A stretch of DNA of 64,000 bases from Sphingomonas mali NBRC 15500 (GTDB taxonomy: Bacteria; Pseudomonadota; Alphaproteobacteria; Sphingomonadales; Sphingomonadaceae), in NCBI RefSeq assembly GCF_001598415.1, contig NZ_BCYX01000019.1:30082-94081 (forward strand). The letters run 5' to 3'. Positions 41,781-50,130 of the stretch are shown piece after piece. The stretch's first letter is position 1, and each line of letters opens with the position of its first letter. A program made the translations under genes and the position numbers. The notes beneath the pieces are model-generated. The model was not told the origin of the DNA, made no database searches, and saw only the letters and a program-made list of their open reading frames with translations.

Positions 41781-42299
41781 GAAGAATTGATATCGCTGGC
41801 GATCTCGCAAACTTGGCAGCTTCGCGCCTCAATTGTGATCTTCCAGCTGCTCTGGCGCCGATCCCGATCACGTAGCCGCAACCACATGACGGTAGAAAGT
41901 CGCCCGTCTGTCTACGGGCGCTCAGACGGCGTAAGGGGACGCTTGTTGATGAAGCTCGCAGTGGCAGCTACGCGCCCATAACCCAGGTCATTCCGCGACC
42001 GAGCCGGCCACCCCGAAAGCGGATCTTATTTATCGACGAAAGTCGCCGAATGTCGCCAGCATCAGGAATTCCTTGCTGCCTGTCGAGCTTCAACGCTTAT
42101 GAAATCACTGTCGGCTACTCCAAGCGTCCGCTCGCGCCTTGAGCGTGTCGATCTGCCAACATGATGTTGATGAACGGCCGCCCCAATTTAACCGAACAGT
42201 CGTCGGCAAGTTCTTCCCCTACGAACTCGCTTTCAAGCGTCCCGGCCGGTGCGCTCCTGGTCATAGCTGCTCTGGGTGATCGCCAAAGTGCATGGCCGG
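41781..42299. other. Intergenic region, no gene recognised
   Basis: About 520 bases with only short, unconvincing frames and mixed base composition. I see no RNA gene, no transposon end and no clear promoter. It separates the nucleotidyltransferase-HEPN gene from the convergent 555-aa gene and may be debris from past insertions. Confidence 0.5.
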
Positions 42300-43967
42300 C
42301 TATTGCGTCCCGAGCGCTTCCTTCGCCTGCTGCTGCGCGCGTAGCGCTTCATATAGCGTCTTCCGGGCAACCGCTAACTCCGTATCAGCCTTCACACTAT
42401 CGAGCTCTGTAACCGCCGGAGGTTGGGTGAGCTTATCGAGCTCCTTTTCTTTCGTGATATTATCGATTTGGGACTGAAGCAATGCAATGTCCGTATTCCC
42501 GAGCTTCGTAATTTCTGCCTGTTTTGTAAGGCTATCGATCTGAAACTGGAGCAACGCTATCTGAGTCTCTCGATCGGTTTTGGCGGCTGCCGCTTCCGCA
42601 GCAATGGCGTCCAGCTTCTTCTTGCGACTGGCGTCGGCAAAAGCGACACCCTGGCTCGTTGCATCCGCGATGGCGCCGGCAAGGACTTCGCCTCTCGCTT
42701 TCAAGTTCTTATATTCGAAGCTGTCTATTCCGCCATTTTCGTTCAGGGCGAGGCTCAGGGAATTGTTCTGAAACGGGCCGTTTATAAACGGCAGGAAGCG
42801 CAGTTGCCCGAGTTGCGGTATCATTGAATCAGGCGACTTGAAGAGCAGGTCGGCAGACGCAGCTGTGCAATCGTCCGACTCTTTACTTGCCTTACAGACA
42901 AGCAGTCGTCCGGGCTCAGGTGGACGGATGAAGACGCCGGGCTGGGGCTTGGCCGCGTGGATTGCCGCCGGATCATTGACCGCGAGCTTCGCGCCGATTG
43001 CTGGCGCTAGCGATTCGATCACCCACTGCGCCTGGACCATTTTCGAAACACAGTCTTCGATCCGCTCGTCGTCGCATTGATTCACCGCGTTGGGCCCGGC
43101 AGTGAGCACCTTTCGCGTGACCAGCTTTGTGAACTTCGCCAGATCTGGTCCCTCCAGATCCAACTCTCCGTTGAGGCGCTGTGCATTCACGGGCGCCCTT
43201 TCAACCGTCACGAGGGACAAAGCCGCAGTCGCCTTCTCCACTGCCGATTGCTGATCGGCAACTGCTTTGGCTTTCGTCTTTTGGTCGTCCAGCCGGTGTT
43301 GGAGGGTGCCCTTGCCTTCAGCGTTTAGTGTGCCGATTGCGAGCTGACTCGTAAGGGCGTTTACCTGCTCCGTTACTTTGTCGAGCGCCGCATTGGCTAG
43401 TTTCAGACTGGCAGTCTCCTCCTTGAGCTTGTCCAGCAACTGTTGCGCTCGGGGTGCGCAGACGAGCATCTGAGCCACGCCGCTATTGCCTTGCGCCTGT
43501 GCTGCGCCAGGAATACCCATCGCAATCTTTGCCACTGCGAATGCCGACTTAGCGGTGTCGGCAACGATTGCCGCGCTTCGATCTTCGGCGGCAGCGTTCA
43601 ACGTCTTCAACGTTCCGTTCGCGTAGAATGCAAGCGACACCGAGCTTATTTTTGTGAACCCAGCGAGCTTTTCATAATCTAGGGAGTAACGCTCCCCGCC
43701 GATGACCGTAGGGGTCGCTTCCGCCTTGACCAGGAATTTCAGAGCATCGACCTCGATATCGGCTTTGCCCTCTCCCGCCTTCTCCATGCACTGCGCCAGC
43801 GTTCTAGTAACTTTGATATCATACTGAAGAACTGGAAGTTTATAAGGGATACCCTTTACTGCGTCGCTGGCGGCAGCCGTACGTTGGTCGGTTCTACTGG
43901 ATAGAGATGTACAGGCGGAACAGGTCATCGCGCAGGAGAACAGGGTCACCAAGCGAATGATGGTCAT
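42300..43967 (-). CDS. Unknown 555-aa coiled-coil protein, probable lipoprotein
   Basis: The N-terminus (MTIIRLVTLFSCAMTCSACT) is a signal peptide with a Cys at a plausible but atypical lipobox (CSAC). A mixed alpha/beta region follows, then a coiled coil (~185-250, LDKLKEETASLKLANAALDK; residues ~205-240 LTSQLAIGTLNAEGKGT). A middle domain has CKASKESDDC and other Cys. The C-terminal ~150 residues are a long repetitive coiled coil in which IALLQFQIDSLTKQAEITKL and IALLQSQIDNITKEKELDKL are near copies. No family recognised. GC is lower than in the flagellar and lasso regions, suggesting acquisition. It is divergent from the protease pair. Confidence 0.7.
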   Translation of the reverse strand: MTIIRLVTLFSCAMTCSACTSLSSRTDQRTAAASDAVKGIPYKLPVLQYDIKVTRTLAQCMEKAGEGKADIEVDALKFLVKAEATPTVIGGERYSLDYEKLAGFTKISSVSLAFYANGTLKTLNAAAEDRSAAIVADTAKSAFAVAKIAMGIPGAAQAQGNSGVAQMLVCAPRAQQLLDKLKEETASLKLANAALDKVTEQVNALTSQLAIGTLNAEGKGTLQHRLDDQKTKAKAVADQQSAVEKATAALSLVTVERAPVNAQRLNGELDLEGPDLAKFTKLVTRKVLTAGPNAVNQCDDERIEDCVSKMVQAQWVIESLAPAIGAKLAVNDPAAIHAAKPQPGVFIRPPEPGRLLVCKASKESDDCTAASADLLFKSPDSMIPQLGQLRFLPFINGPFQNNSLSLALNENGGIDSFEYKNLKARGEVLAGAIADATSQGVAFADASRKKKLDAIAAEAAAAKTDRETQIALLQFQIDSLTKQAEITKLGNTDIALLQSQIDNITKEKELDKLTQPPAVTELDSVKADTELAVARKTLYEALRAQQQAKEALGTQ

Positions 43968-44126
43968 AATATTACCCCCAAAATGGACGTATCACTGCTT
44001 ACAGTTTGGAGTCGATTGGAGTATATCAATTAAAGCGATTTGCACAGAAGGGAATTATTGGTGTATGCTTTAGCTTTAAGACTCGTGGCTGCATCTTCAA
44101 TAATATGAGCTTAAGGGGGGGTGGCA

Positions 44127-44789
44127 ATGTTCCGGGCACGATTCCTGGTTTTGTCGCTTGTGCTCTTCGCGGGCGCTTCGAGCGGTCAGTCGGCAATCGA
44201 TGTTGGCCGGGAAATTGTTCATAAATACGGATACGTGTTGTACTCGCAACGGTGGGATGATCCTCCCGTCATTGATGTGTGTTGGGAGAATCTCAACGAT
44301 TCAAAACCTGAGGATCGTGCGCTGGTCCAGCAAGCGGTCATGACCAGCTGGGGGAATAAGAACTACAGTAAAGTTGTCTTTCAAGGGTGGGGCGGCTGCG
44401 AAGGACCGCCTTCTGGTATTCGTGTCTCGGTTCGGGATGAGACGCCGCAGACGCTAAAGTTGGGCAGGAAACTGGACGGGCGACCGCGAGGGCTAACGCT
44501 GAACTTTGCAATGGTGCGCTGGAGGCCGATCAGTTGCCCGCGCGGCCGGAACGTTTGTGTAGAGGCAATCGCCATTCACGAGTTTGGCCATGCGCTAGGC
44601 TTTAGTCACGAGCAGAACCGCCCTGATCGTCCCGACTGGTGCAAGGAGGCACCGCAAGGCGCGGACGGCGATTTCTTCGCGACAGCCTTTGATGGAAACT
44701 CGATTATGAATTACTGCAATAAAAACTGGACCGGACAAGGGGGGCTGAGCAAGCTCGACAAAGAGGCTCTGCGAAAGGTCTATTCGTGA
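44127..44789 (+). CDS. Secreted zinc metalloprotease (metzincin-like)
   Basis: This 220-aa protein starts at ATG 44127, about 8 bases after AAGGGGGG. It has a signal peptide (FRARFLVLSLVLFAGASSGQ). The catalytic motif is HEFGHALGFSHEQNR: the HExxHxxGxxH of metzincins with the HEQ extension seen in astacin-like and matrixin-like enzymes. A Met-turn candidate is SIMNYCNK. Other Cys (CWENL, GGCEGPP, SCPRGRNVC) could form disulphides. It is coupled by a 4-base overlap to a secreted serine protease, so the two probably act together in the periplasm or outside the cell. Substrate unknown. Confidence 0.8.
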   Translation: MFRARFLVLSLVLFAGASSGQSAIDVGREIVHKYGYVLYSQRWDDPPVIDVCWENLNDSKPEDRALVQQAVMTSWGNKNYSKVVFQGWGGCEGPPSGIRVSVRDETPQTLKLGRKLDGRPRGLTLNFAMVRWRPISCPRGRNVCVEAIAIHEFGHALGFSHEQNRPDRPDWCKEAPQGADGDFFATAFDGNSIMNYCNKNWTGQGGLSKLDKEALRKVYS

Positions 44790-46396
44790 AATGCGTCCTG
44801 GCCTCGGCCTGCGCAATCTGCCTTTGGTCAGCCAACGCTCACGCGCAAACGCCGGGTGAGGGGGCGACCGACATCGTCCGCTATTACGGGCCGCGCACGG
44901 CCCAGATCCAGATGATTGGCGAGCGCTTCAGCGGCAAAATTGATGTAGTCATTCAAGGGTCGGGATTTCTGGTAGACGATCGCCATATCGTTACGAACGA
45001 CCATGTCGTGCCAGAAACTGGCGACGATTTTAGGCGTACCACGATCAACGTGCGCTTTGTGCACCGCAAGGACGACCCTGTTGCGGCGCGCGTTGTTGTG
45101 CGCGACAAAGTCAATGATCTGGCATTACTTGAACTTGTTACACCCAGAACTCCTTCGCCTTATTGTCCCGTCTCCGCCCTCATGCCGCCGGCCGTTCTTG
45201 CGCAAGGCAGTTACCTGTTCGTGATGGGGTATCCGCTTAACCGCGACCTGAGAGTCGCGCCGGGACTGATGGGAAGTCCTGATGATGGCAATCTGCTTCA
45301 GACCGACGCGCCGCTCAATCCGGGCAATAGCGGCGGGCCCGTTTTCTCGTCGAAGGGGTATCTTGTGGCGATTGCGGTCGGCGGCGTGACGCAAATGGAG
45401 CTGCCTGACGGAACGACTATCCCAGTCGCCGGAATAAACGATCTGATTCCCATGTCTCGATTGCCCGCGTCTCCCGTTGGCCAATGGCTGAAGGCAAATT
45501 CCACCTCGGCGTGTTGGCACGAGAGAACGAGTTACCCTAGCGACGACCAATTTGCTTGGATGCCGGACGTCGCGATCGCCACACCCACACCTCCGCCGAA
45601 CCCAACGGCAGCGATCTCACCCGCGCTTCCCGTCGCGCCGATGGGTCCCACAAATCTCTCGGGTTTGCCTGCGCAGTTGATAACCGAGTATCAGATTTCT
45701 CCTGCGACCCTCACCCGGTCCTCCGCGAAGACAAGCGTATTACCAACTCCCAATGTGTCTGGGCCTCCGCCGCCCGCGGCAGTAGATGTCGATCATAGCG
45801 TGTCCGAAACCAAGGATGATCACGCGCTGACCTCAAATACCGCGCCCTATGCAAAAGTTTTTGCCGCCGAGCCCGGCTACCTCATCAATGAATGCAGTTA
45901 CGAACTACTGAGCGCCGCGCACTACGCGGATGTCTCCTGTGAGGTAGCGGCTGATAGGACGTCCGCCGTTTTGCGCTTCAAGCTGACGTCTGGCCCACTT
46001 TATGATCAGTGGCGTGGCTGGCTAAGGGCGACCGTCTCACTCAACCAGCAGCGCGCGGCGCTCACGCCCGGAGAACTTCCGCCCATCCGGAAGACAATGC
46101 GGCGGGCTATTTCGCAATACCAGACAGATCATGGGATTGGAGTCAAAACGAAATCCTACGAGGTCACATATCAGACGGAGCCGGGCTATCGACTGGTCGA
46201 ATGCAACTTCGAGGGCACGAGCGTGAATAATGCTAAGGGCGTAGCCTGTACGATTGATTCGAGCCAAACCTCAGCAACGTTTCGGTTTCAACTAAGGTCG
46301 GGGCCGATCTTTGATCAGTGGCGCGGCTGGCTGAACGGTAATATCGTTTTGATAATGGCGTCCGCGCCGGCCCAGGAAAATGGTTCGCCGCGCTGA
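44786..46396 (+). CDS. Secreted trypsin-like serine protease with duplicated C-terminal domain
   Basis: This 536-aa protein has a GTG start overlapping the metalloprotease stop. Signal peptide to about residue 20 (ANAHA/QT). S1/S1C-type protease domain (~30-235) with triad His in TNDHVVPE, Asp in VNDLALLEL and Ser in NPGNSGGPVF. A Pro-rich linker (~270-345) leads to two related modules of ~70 residues (from ~361 and ~465): each has GY-L-x-EC near the start, a second Cys about 18 residues later, and ends with DQWRGWL. No PDZ domain is present, unlike DegP. The repeats are likely binding modules; I do not recognise the family. Confidence 0.85.
   Translation: MKCVLASACAICLWSANAHAQTPGEGATDIVRYYGPRTAQIQMIGERFSGKIDVVIQGSGFLVDDRHIVTNDHVVPETGDDFRRTTINVRFVHRKDDPVAARVVVRDKVNDLALLELVTPRTPSPYCPVSALMPPAVLAQGSYLFVMGYPLNRDLRVAPGLMGSPDDGNLLQTDAPLNPGNSGGPVFSSKGYLVAIAVGGVTQMELPDGTTIPVAGINDLIPMSRLPASPVGQWLKANSTSACWHERTSYPSDDQFAWMPDVAIATPTPPPNPTAAISPALPVAPMGPTNLSGLPAQLITEYQISPATLTRSSAKTSVLPTPNVSGPPPPAAVDVDHSVSETKDDHALTSNTAPYAKVFAAEPGYLINECSYELLSAAHYADVSCEVAADRTSAVLRFKLTSGPLYDQWRGWLRATVSLNQQRAALTPGELPPIRKTMRRAISQYQTDHGIGVKTKSYEVTYQTEPGYRLVECNFEGTSVNNAKGVACTIDSSQTSATFRFQLRSGPIFDQWRGWLNGNIVLIMASAPAQENGSPR
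45865..46372 (+). repeat. Tandem duplicated domain in the serine protease C-terminus
   Basis: Two protein-level repeats about 312 bases apart: EPGYLINECSYE...LYDQWRGWL (45865-46023) and EPGYRLVECNFE...IFDQWRGWL (46177-46332), each followed by a hydrophobic strand. Similar at the amino-acid level but diverged at the DNA level, so an old duplication. Confidence 0.7.
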
Positions 46397-46618
46397 ATTC
46401 AGCCTCCCCGACACCGATCATGACAATTTGTCAGTGCCGTCGAGCCATATCCGGTTTCCGGCCCGCTCCCTGAGCAGGTTTGGACGCGCCATTCGACCGT
46501 CATGTGCAGCAACAGATTGGCGATGAGATCTCCTTCATTCTGCCAAACGCCTCGGCATTGAACCGAACGGGGAACCGCATCCCGACAATGCGCTTCCCCG
46601 GTGCTTCAGTTGGTGGCG

Positions 46619-47008
46619 TTAGATTTTGTAGATCGAACCGGACGCATACGGTGTGCCCTTAACGACAACGTCAACGCCGCTGCGCTTCCAACTGAAATCA
46701 AGATGTTCAAGGATCTGACGCACGTAGCGCCCAGTGAGGCGTTTGAAGTCCGGTTCGAAAACCTTTTCCCCAAGGGCATGCGTGAGAAGCTTGCTCAGGC
46801 TAACGATGGGCGGTCGAGAGGGAGCGACGATTTGTGAAGCGACGAGGGAAAGCACAGCGGCTTCACTTTTCATCACTTTGCAAAGAGCCTGTCCGATAGG
46901 GGACTCTCCCAAGGCCTTATAGTTGCCGTGCTTGAGGTCCAGGTCCGCGAGCGCCGGATGTTCCGTGGTGAGCGCGGTCGTCGAATAGATGGTTTTAGCA
47001 TTGGGCAT
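46619..47008 (-). CDS. Unknown 129-aa protein
   Basis: ATG 47008 follows GGAG with good spacing. The protein has no signal peptide, membrane segment or recognised domain. Segments such as GESPIGQALCKVMKSEAAVL, VSLSKLLTHALGEKVFEPDF and the end block SGVDVVVKGTPYASGSIYKI look like a folded alpha/beta protein. GC is lower than in neighbouring core genes. It stands alone between the protease pair and the defence island. The 222-base gap between it and the protease gene (46397-46618) shows nothing. Confidence 0.55.
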   Translation of the reverse strand: MPNAKTIYSTTALTTEHPALADLDLKHGNYKALGESPIGQALCKVMKSEAAVLSLVASQIVAPSRPPIVSLSKLLTHALGEKVFEPDFKRLTGRYVRQILEHLDFSWKRSGVDVVVKGTPYASGSIYKI

Positions 47009-47129
47009 TTTGTTCTCCGTCGTGTTGACAGATCGACGGGCCGGGGCCGCCGATTATGGCTGATGGAATGCTCGTCTTGAAGGCGAGCCCGCCCGCCTTA
47101 TAGGTAGGCAAAACCGTATATAGGGATAT

Positions 47130-47345
47130 TCAATTTCGAGTAAAGTCCCATCTCACCCGAAGCGAACAGCCATAGTTCGCCACGCCGGAACGGAACCGCC
47201 GCGCGGTAACATCCTCTTGCTTCGGTGTCGGGGAACCGATCATATTGATATCAGTGCGTTGATGCGGGTGGCGATACGTCAAGCCTGAGTAGAACGCCCA
47301 GCATCCCAACGGATCCTCGCGCGTGACGTGCGTACCACCGGGAGG
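47130..47345 (-). pseudogene. Possible 3' remnant of an outer-membrane beta-barrel gene
   Basis: On the minus strand a frame ending with TGA at 47130-47132 reads GGTHVTREDPLGCWAFYSGL, then TYRHPHQRTDINMIGSPTPK and a terminal SLRVRWDFTRN. Alternating polar/aromatic residues and an aromatic residue near the end resemble the last strands of a beta-barrel protein. There is no start codon with a ribosome-binding site and upstream codons lose coding character, so I read it as a remnant. The rest of 47009-47647 has no other convincing feature. Confidence 0.35.
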
Positions 47346-47647
47346 CGATCGGCGCCTCGGATCGCCAAATAACGCACTGGGTCGGCCAGCGGGTTCAGTA
47401 GTTCAGCGCGAGCGACGCCCACGGAGGTGGCGAATGCCTTAGCCTGCCTGCTCTACTCAGTCCCTGCTCCGGGGCAATCCTACGGTGGTGCGATCGTCCC
47501 AACAATCGAACAAGTTCGGAAAGACCATTCAACCGCTTCGGTGCAAATAGCGTCTCGATCTTTGGAGGAACATGAAGCCATATGGCCGCGAGGGGGGGTA
47601 GCGACCGCGTTGGTCGCTGACGATGGTAAGTGAAGGGAGGGGCGGGA

Positions 47648-50125
47648 GTGGTCACGACGACCATGGCCCAATGGGGTGACTGGCTGTGGAGCGAGTTGTT
47701 CGACGACGAGGCAGGCGATGGCCGCCCGGTCACGATCCTGCATGTCGATGATAATCTCTTCGCCCGGAGCGCCGCGCGCGCGGGCTTGATGCTCGAGCCT
47801 AGCGCCGCGCGATCGCTTTTCCTCGGCGTATTCCCACCCCGCTTTCGCGTGCAGCGTTGGTTGACCGGCTCGGAGAAGCCCGAGGAAGCGTTGCTACCCT
47901 TGCTGATCCTGTGTTGTCTCGCCGCCAGCGAGGCGGCGGACAGCGACGAGAATGACTTCCGCCGCCGCCTGCGCGACCTGATGGGTTGGGATCTGGTCAT
48001 CACCCATTGCGACGCGCTTCCGAAGCTGTGGCGTCGGCTGGCGAGGATGACGGTGAAGCGGTCCGAGACCACTTTGACCCGCCCGCTCAAGCTCCCCGAT
48101 CCGAGGTTCCGTACGCAGATCGGCCACGCGATCGAGCTGACATTTCCATCACGCAACGACACGCGTCGCCTGCTCTCCGATCTTGGCTCGGGTGGTTTCG
48201 ATCTGGAATCACCACGGGCGGTACTCGACTGGCTAGCGCCGTTGGTGGAGCGCGGTGGTTTCTCTGGCACGTTCGAGGAGACCTTCGACTCATTCCGGTC
48301 GGCCTGGTTGCAGGCCGAACGTGCCTTGGCCGACCATCGTTTCTGGTCGGGGTGGCGGCTCGTCACAGCCCAGCTCCGCGCCGCCGCGGAGAGTGGGGGC
48401 TTCGAGATCCTCGTCGATGAGTGGGGCGCCCACCGGCTCGTCGACCCCGAGAGCGGCGCGCCTCTCGACCTTGAGCAAGCGCTCGCCGATCATGCCCTTT
48501 CCTCGCGCCTCGTCGTCGCGGCGACGCGAGGGCACATGATCCCCTTGATCGAGCGCGATTGGGGTCGCCTGCGTTGGGCTGGCGAACGCGCCGGAACACG
48601 GCCTCAGGCGGCGCTTGTCCGGGAGCGAGCATTTCGGTCCCGCCTCGGCGCGCGGACGCGCGCGGCGGTCGCGGGCGCCGACGGCTGGGCGCTAATCCAT
48701 GACCTGGATGGCCTGGACGGTCGCGGCGAAGGCGTGGACCGCGACCGCCTGCTAGATCTGGCGCCCAGTCAATTCTGGCGCGTCGACGGCGCCATCCTGG
48801 CGCGGCCGGCGCTCCCCTTCGTCGTTGAGGTGAGCGGCTTGGTCGAAAGCCTCCGTTTGGAGGGCGATCTCGCCGATCGGTTGATGGTCACCGAGGTTGG
48901 AAGCGGTCGGTGGCTGCTGACGCCGCGAGAACCGCTTGATGGGGAAGTCGACATCGTCGTCGAACCGCGGCGCATTGGCCCGCCGCTACGCCGGCGTCTT
49001 AGGCTTCGGCGCGCGATTCTGGTGCCCGCCTTCCGCGATCCGCCCGAGCGCCTGTTCAACGCCGATCCACCTCCCACTCCGGCGTGGCCGCGCGACGCCA
49101 GGCATGAGGAGATCGCCAGCGGCGCTGAACCAGGTGGCGAGGCCGTCGCGCCGGCGCTTCTCGATCTCACCGAGGCGCTCGCGGTCAAGACGGGAACCAT
49201 GCCGCTGGCCGACGTGTTCGCGATTTGCCGTCAGGTTGTCGGCGACGCCAAGGTGTCGCCCTGGGACGTGATCCGAGCCTTGGGCGACGCGGGGATGCTG
49301 TGCTGGCTCGAGGCGCGTGGCGTTCGCGGCCGGTCGGCCCTTCCCCTCGGACCGCGCGGCGCGATCACCCGAGTGGGCGCGGTCTCCCGGCTCACGCTGG
49401 AGGGCGTGCTGAGCGAGACCTTTCTCGCCCGCCTCGACGCGGCGAGCGCTCGGCTGGACCTGAAGCGGGAGACTCGCGCGGGCGTGAGCGGCTGGTCACC
49501 GCCGACCGAATGTGTGTGGGCGGCGGAGGCGTCCGCGCTGCTGGAACTCGCTCAGGTCCTGGATCTTGAGGTTGGCTATCTACGCGCCAGCCCCGATCCG
49601 CTCTCGCGCTGGCGGATTCGCGAACCCTTGGCGCGCGGGCGGGAGGACGGCGAAGGTCGATCGGTGCCGTTAGCGAGCCGTCACGCGCCGTTGCGGCATG
49701 TGGCGTTCGATCGCCTTGATATCGGGTCGATGTGGGAGGTCGAGGGACGGGGCGGACCCCGGCATTGGCGCGACCGGGAGGACGCGATCCTCGATGCCTA
49801 TGCCGAGGTCGACGAGCGACCCTTCACGGTCGCCGAGGGAAGGCTGCGGGCGATCGACGCGCGTCTTCCGATTCACTTCGCGCGCTGGGTCCGCCTCCTC
49901 ACCGCGACGGCCTCGGGTCCGCTGGAGGACGGTTATGGCTATGCGTGCGACGCCATCGTCGAACGGGCCGCGCGTGCGATCCATCCGGCGATCCTGGCCT
50001 CGGCTTCTGGCGAGCGCCGCCACGCGCCTGCCGATAGGTCCCGGCGGTGGCGCACCATGGCGACGATGAACAATGGGGAGCGCGAGGTCCGGCCAAGCTG
50101 GCGGGTTGCGCGGGAAGGGATCTAG
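47648..50125 (+). CDS. Large unknown protein, first gene of a Druantia-like defence operon
   Basis: This 825-aa cytoplasmic protein (GTG 47648 after AGGGAGGGG; ATG 47663 is an alternative). There is no signal peptide and no P-loop that I can see. The N-terminal half has helical segments; the middle (~370-470) looks beta-rich (WRVDGAILARPALPFVVEVS; DIVVEPRRIGPPLRRRLRLR); a winged-helix-like stretch follows near 515-560 (MPLADVFAICRQVVGDAKVS, PWDVIRALGDAGMLCWLEA). Its place before a coiled-coil protein and a DruE-like helicase corresponds to DruF in Druantia type II (druM-F-G-E), but that equation is positional. Gap to the next gene is 5 bases. Confidence 0.7.
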   Translation: MVTTTMAQWGDWLWSELFDDEAGDGRPVTILHVDDNLFARSAARAGLMLEPSAARSLFLGVFPPRFRVQRWLTGSEKPEEALLPLLILCCLAASEAADSDENDFRRRLRDLMGWDLVITHCDALPKLWRRLARMTVKRSETTLTRPLKLPDPRFRTQIGHAIELTFPSRNDTRRLLSDLGSGGFDLESPRAVLDWLAPLVERGGFSGTFEETFDSFRSAWLQAERALADHRFWSGWRLVTAQLRAAAESGGFEILVDEWGAHRLVDPESGAPLDLEQALADHALSSRLVVAATRGHMIPLIERDWGRLRWAGERAGTRPQAALVRERAFRSRLGARTRAAVAGADGWALIHDLDGLDGRGEGVDRDRLLDLAPSQFWRVDGAILARPALPFVVEVSGLVESLRLEGDLADRLMVTEVGSGRWLLTPREPLDGEVDIVVEPRRIGPPLRRRLRLRRAILVPAFRDPPERLFNADPPPTPAWPRDARHEEIASGAEPGGEAVAPALLDLTEALAVKTGTMPLADVFAICRQVVGDAKVSPWDVIRALGDAGMLCWLEARGVRGRSALPLGPRGAITRVGAVSRLTLEGVLSETFLARLDAASARLDLKRETRAGVSGWSPPTECVWAAEASALLELAQVLDLEVGYLRASPDPLSRWRIREPLARGREDGEGRSVPLASRHAPLRHVAFDRLDIGSMWEVEGRGGPRHWRDREDAILDAYAEVDERPFTVAEGRLRAIDARLPIHFARWVRLLTATASGPLEDGYGYACDAIVERAARAIHPAILASASGERRHAPADRSRRWRTMATMNNGEREVRPSWRVAREGI

Positions 50126-50130
50126 ACGCG

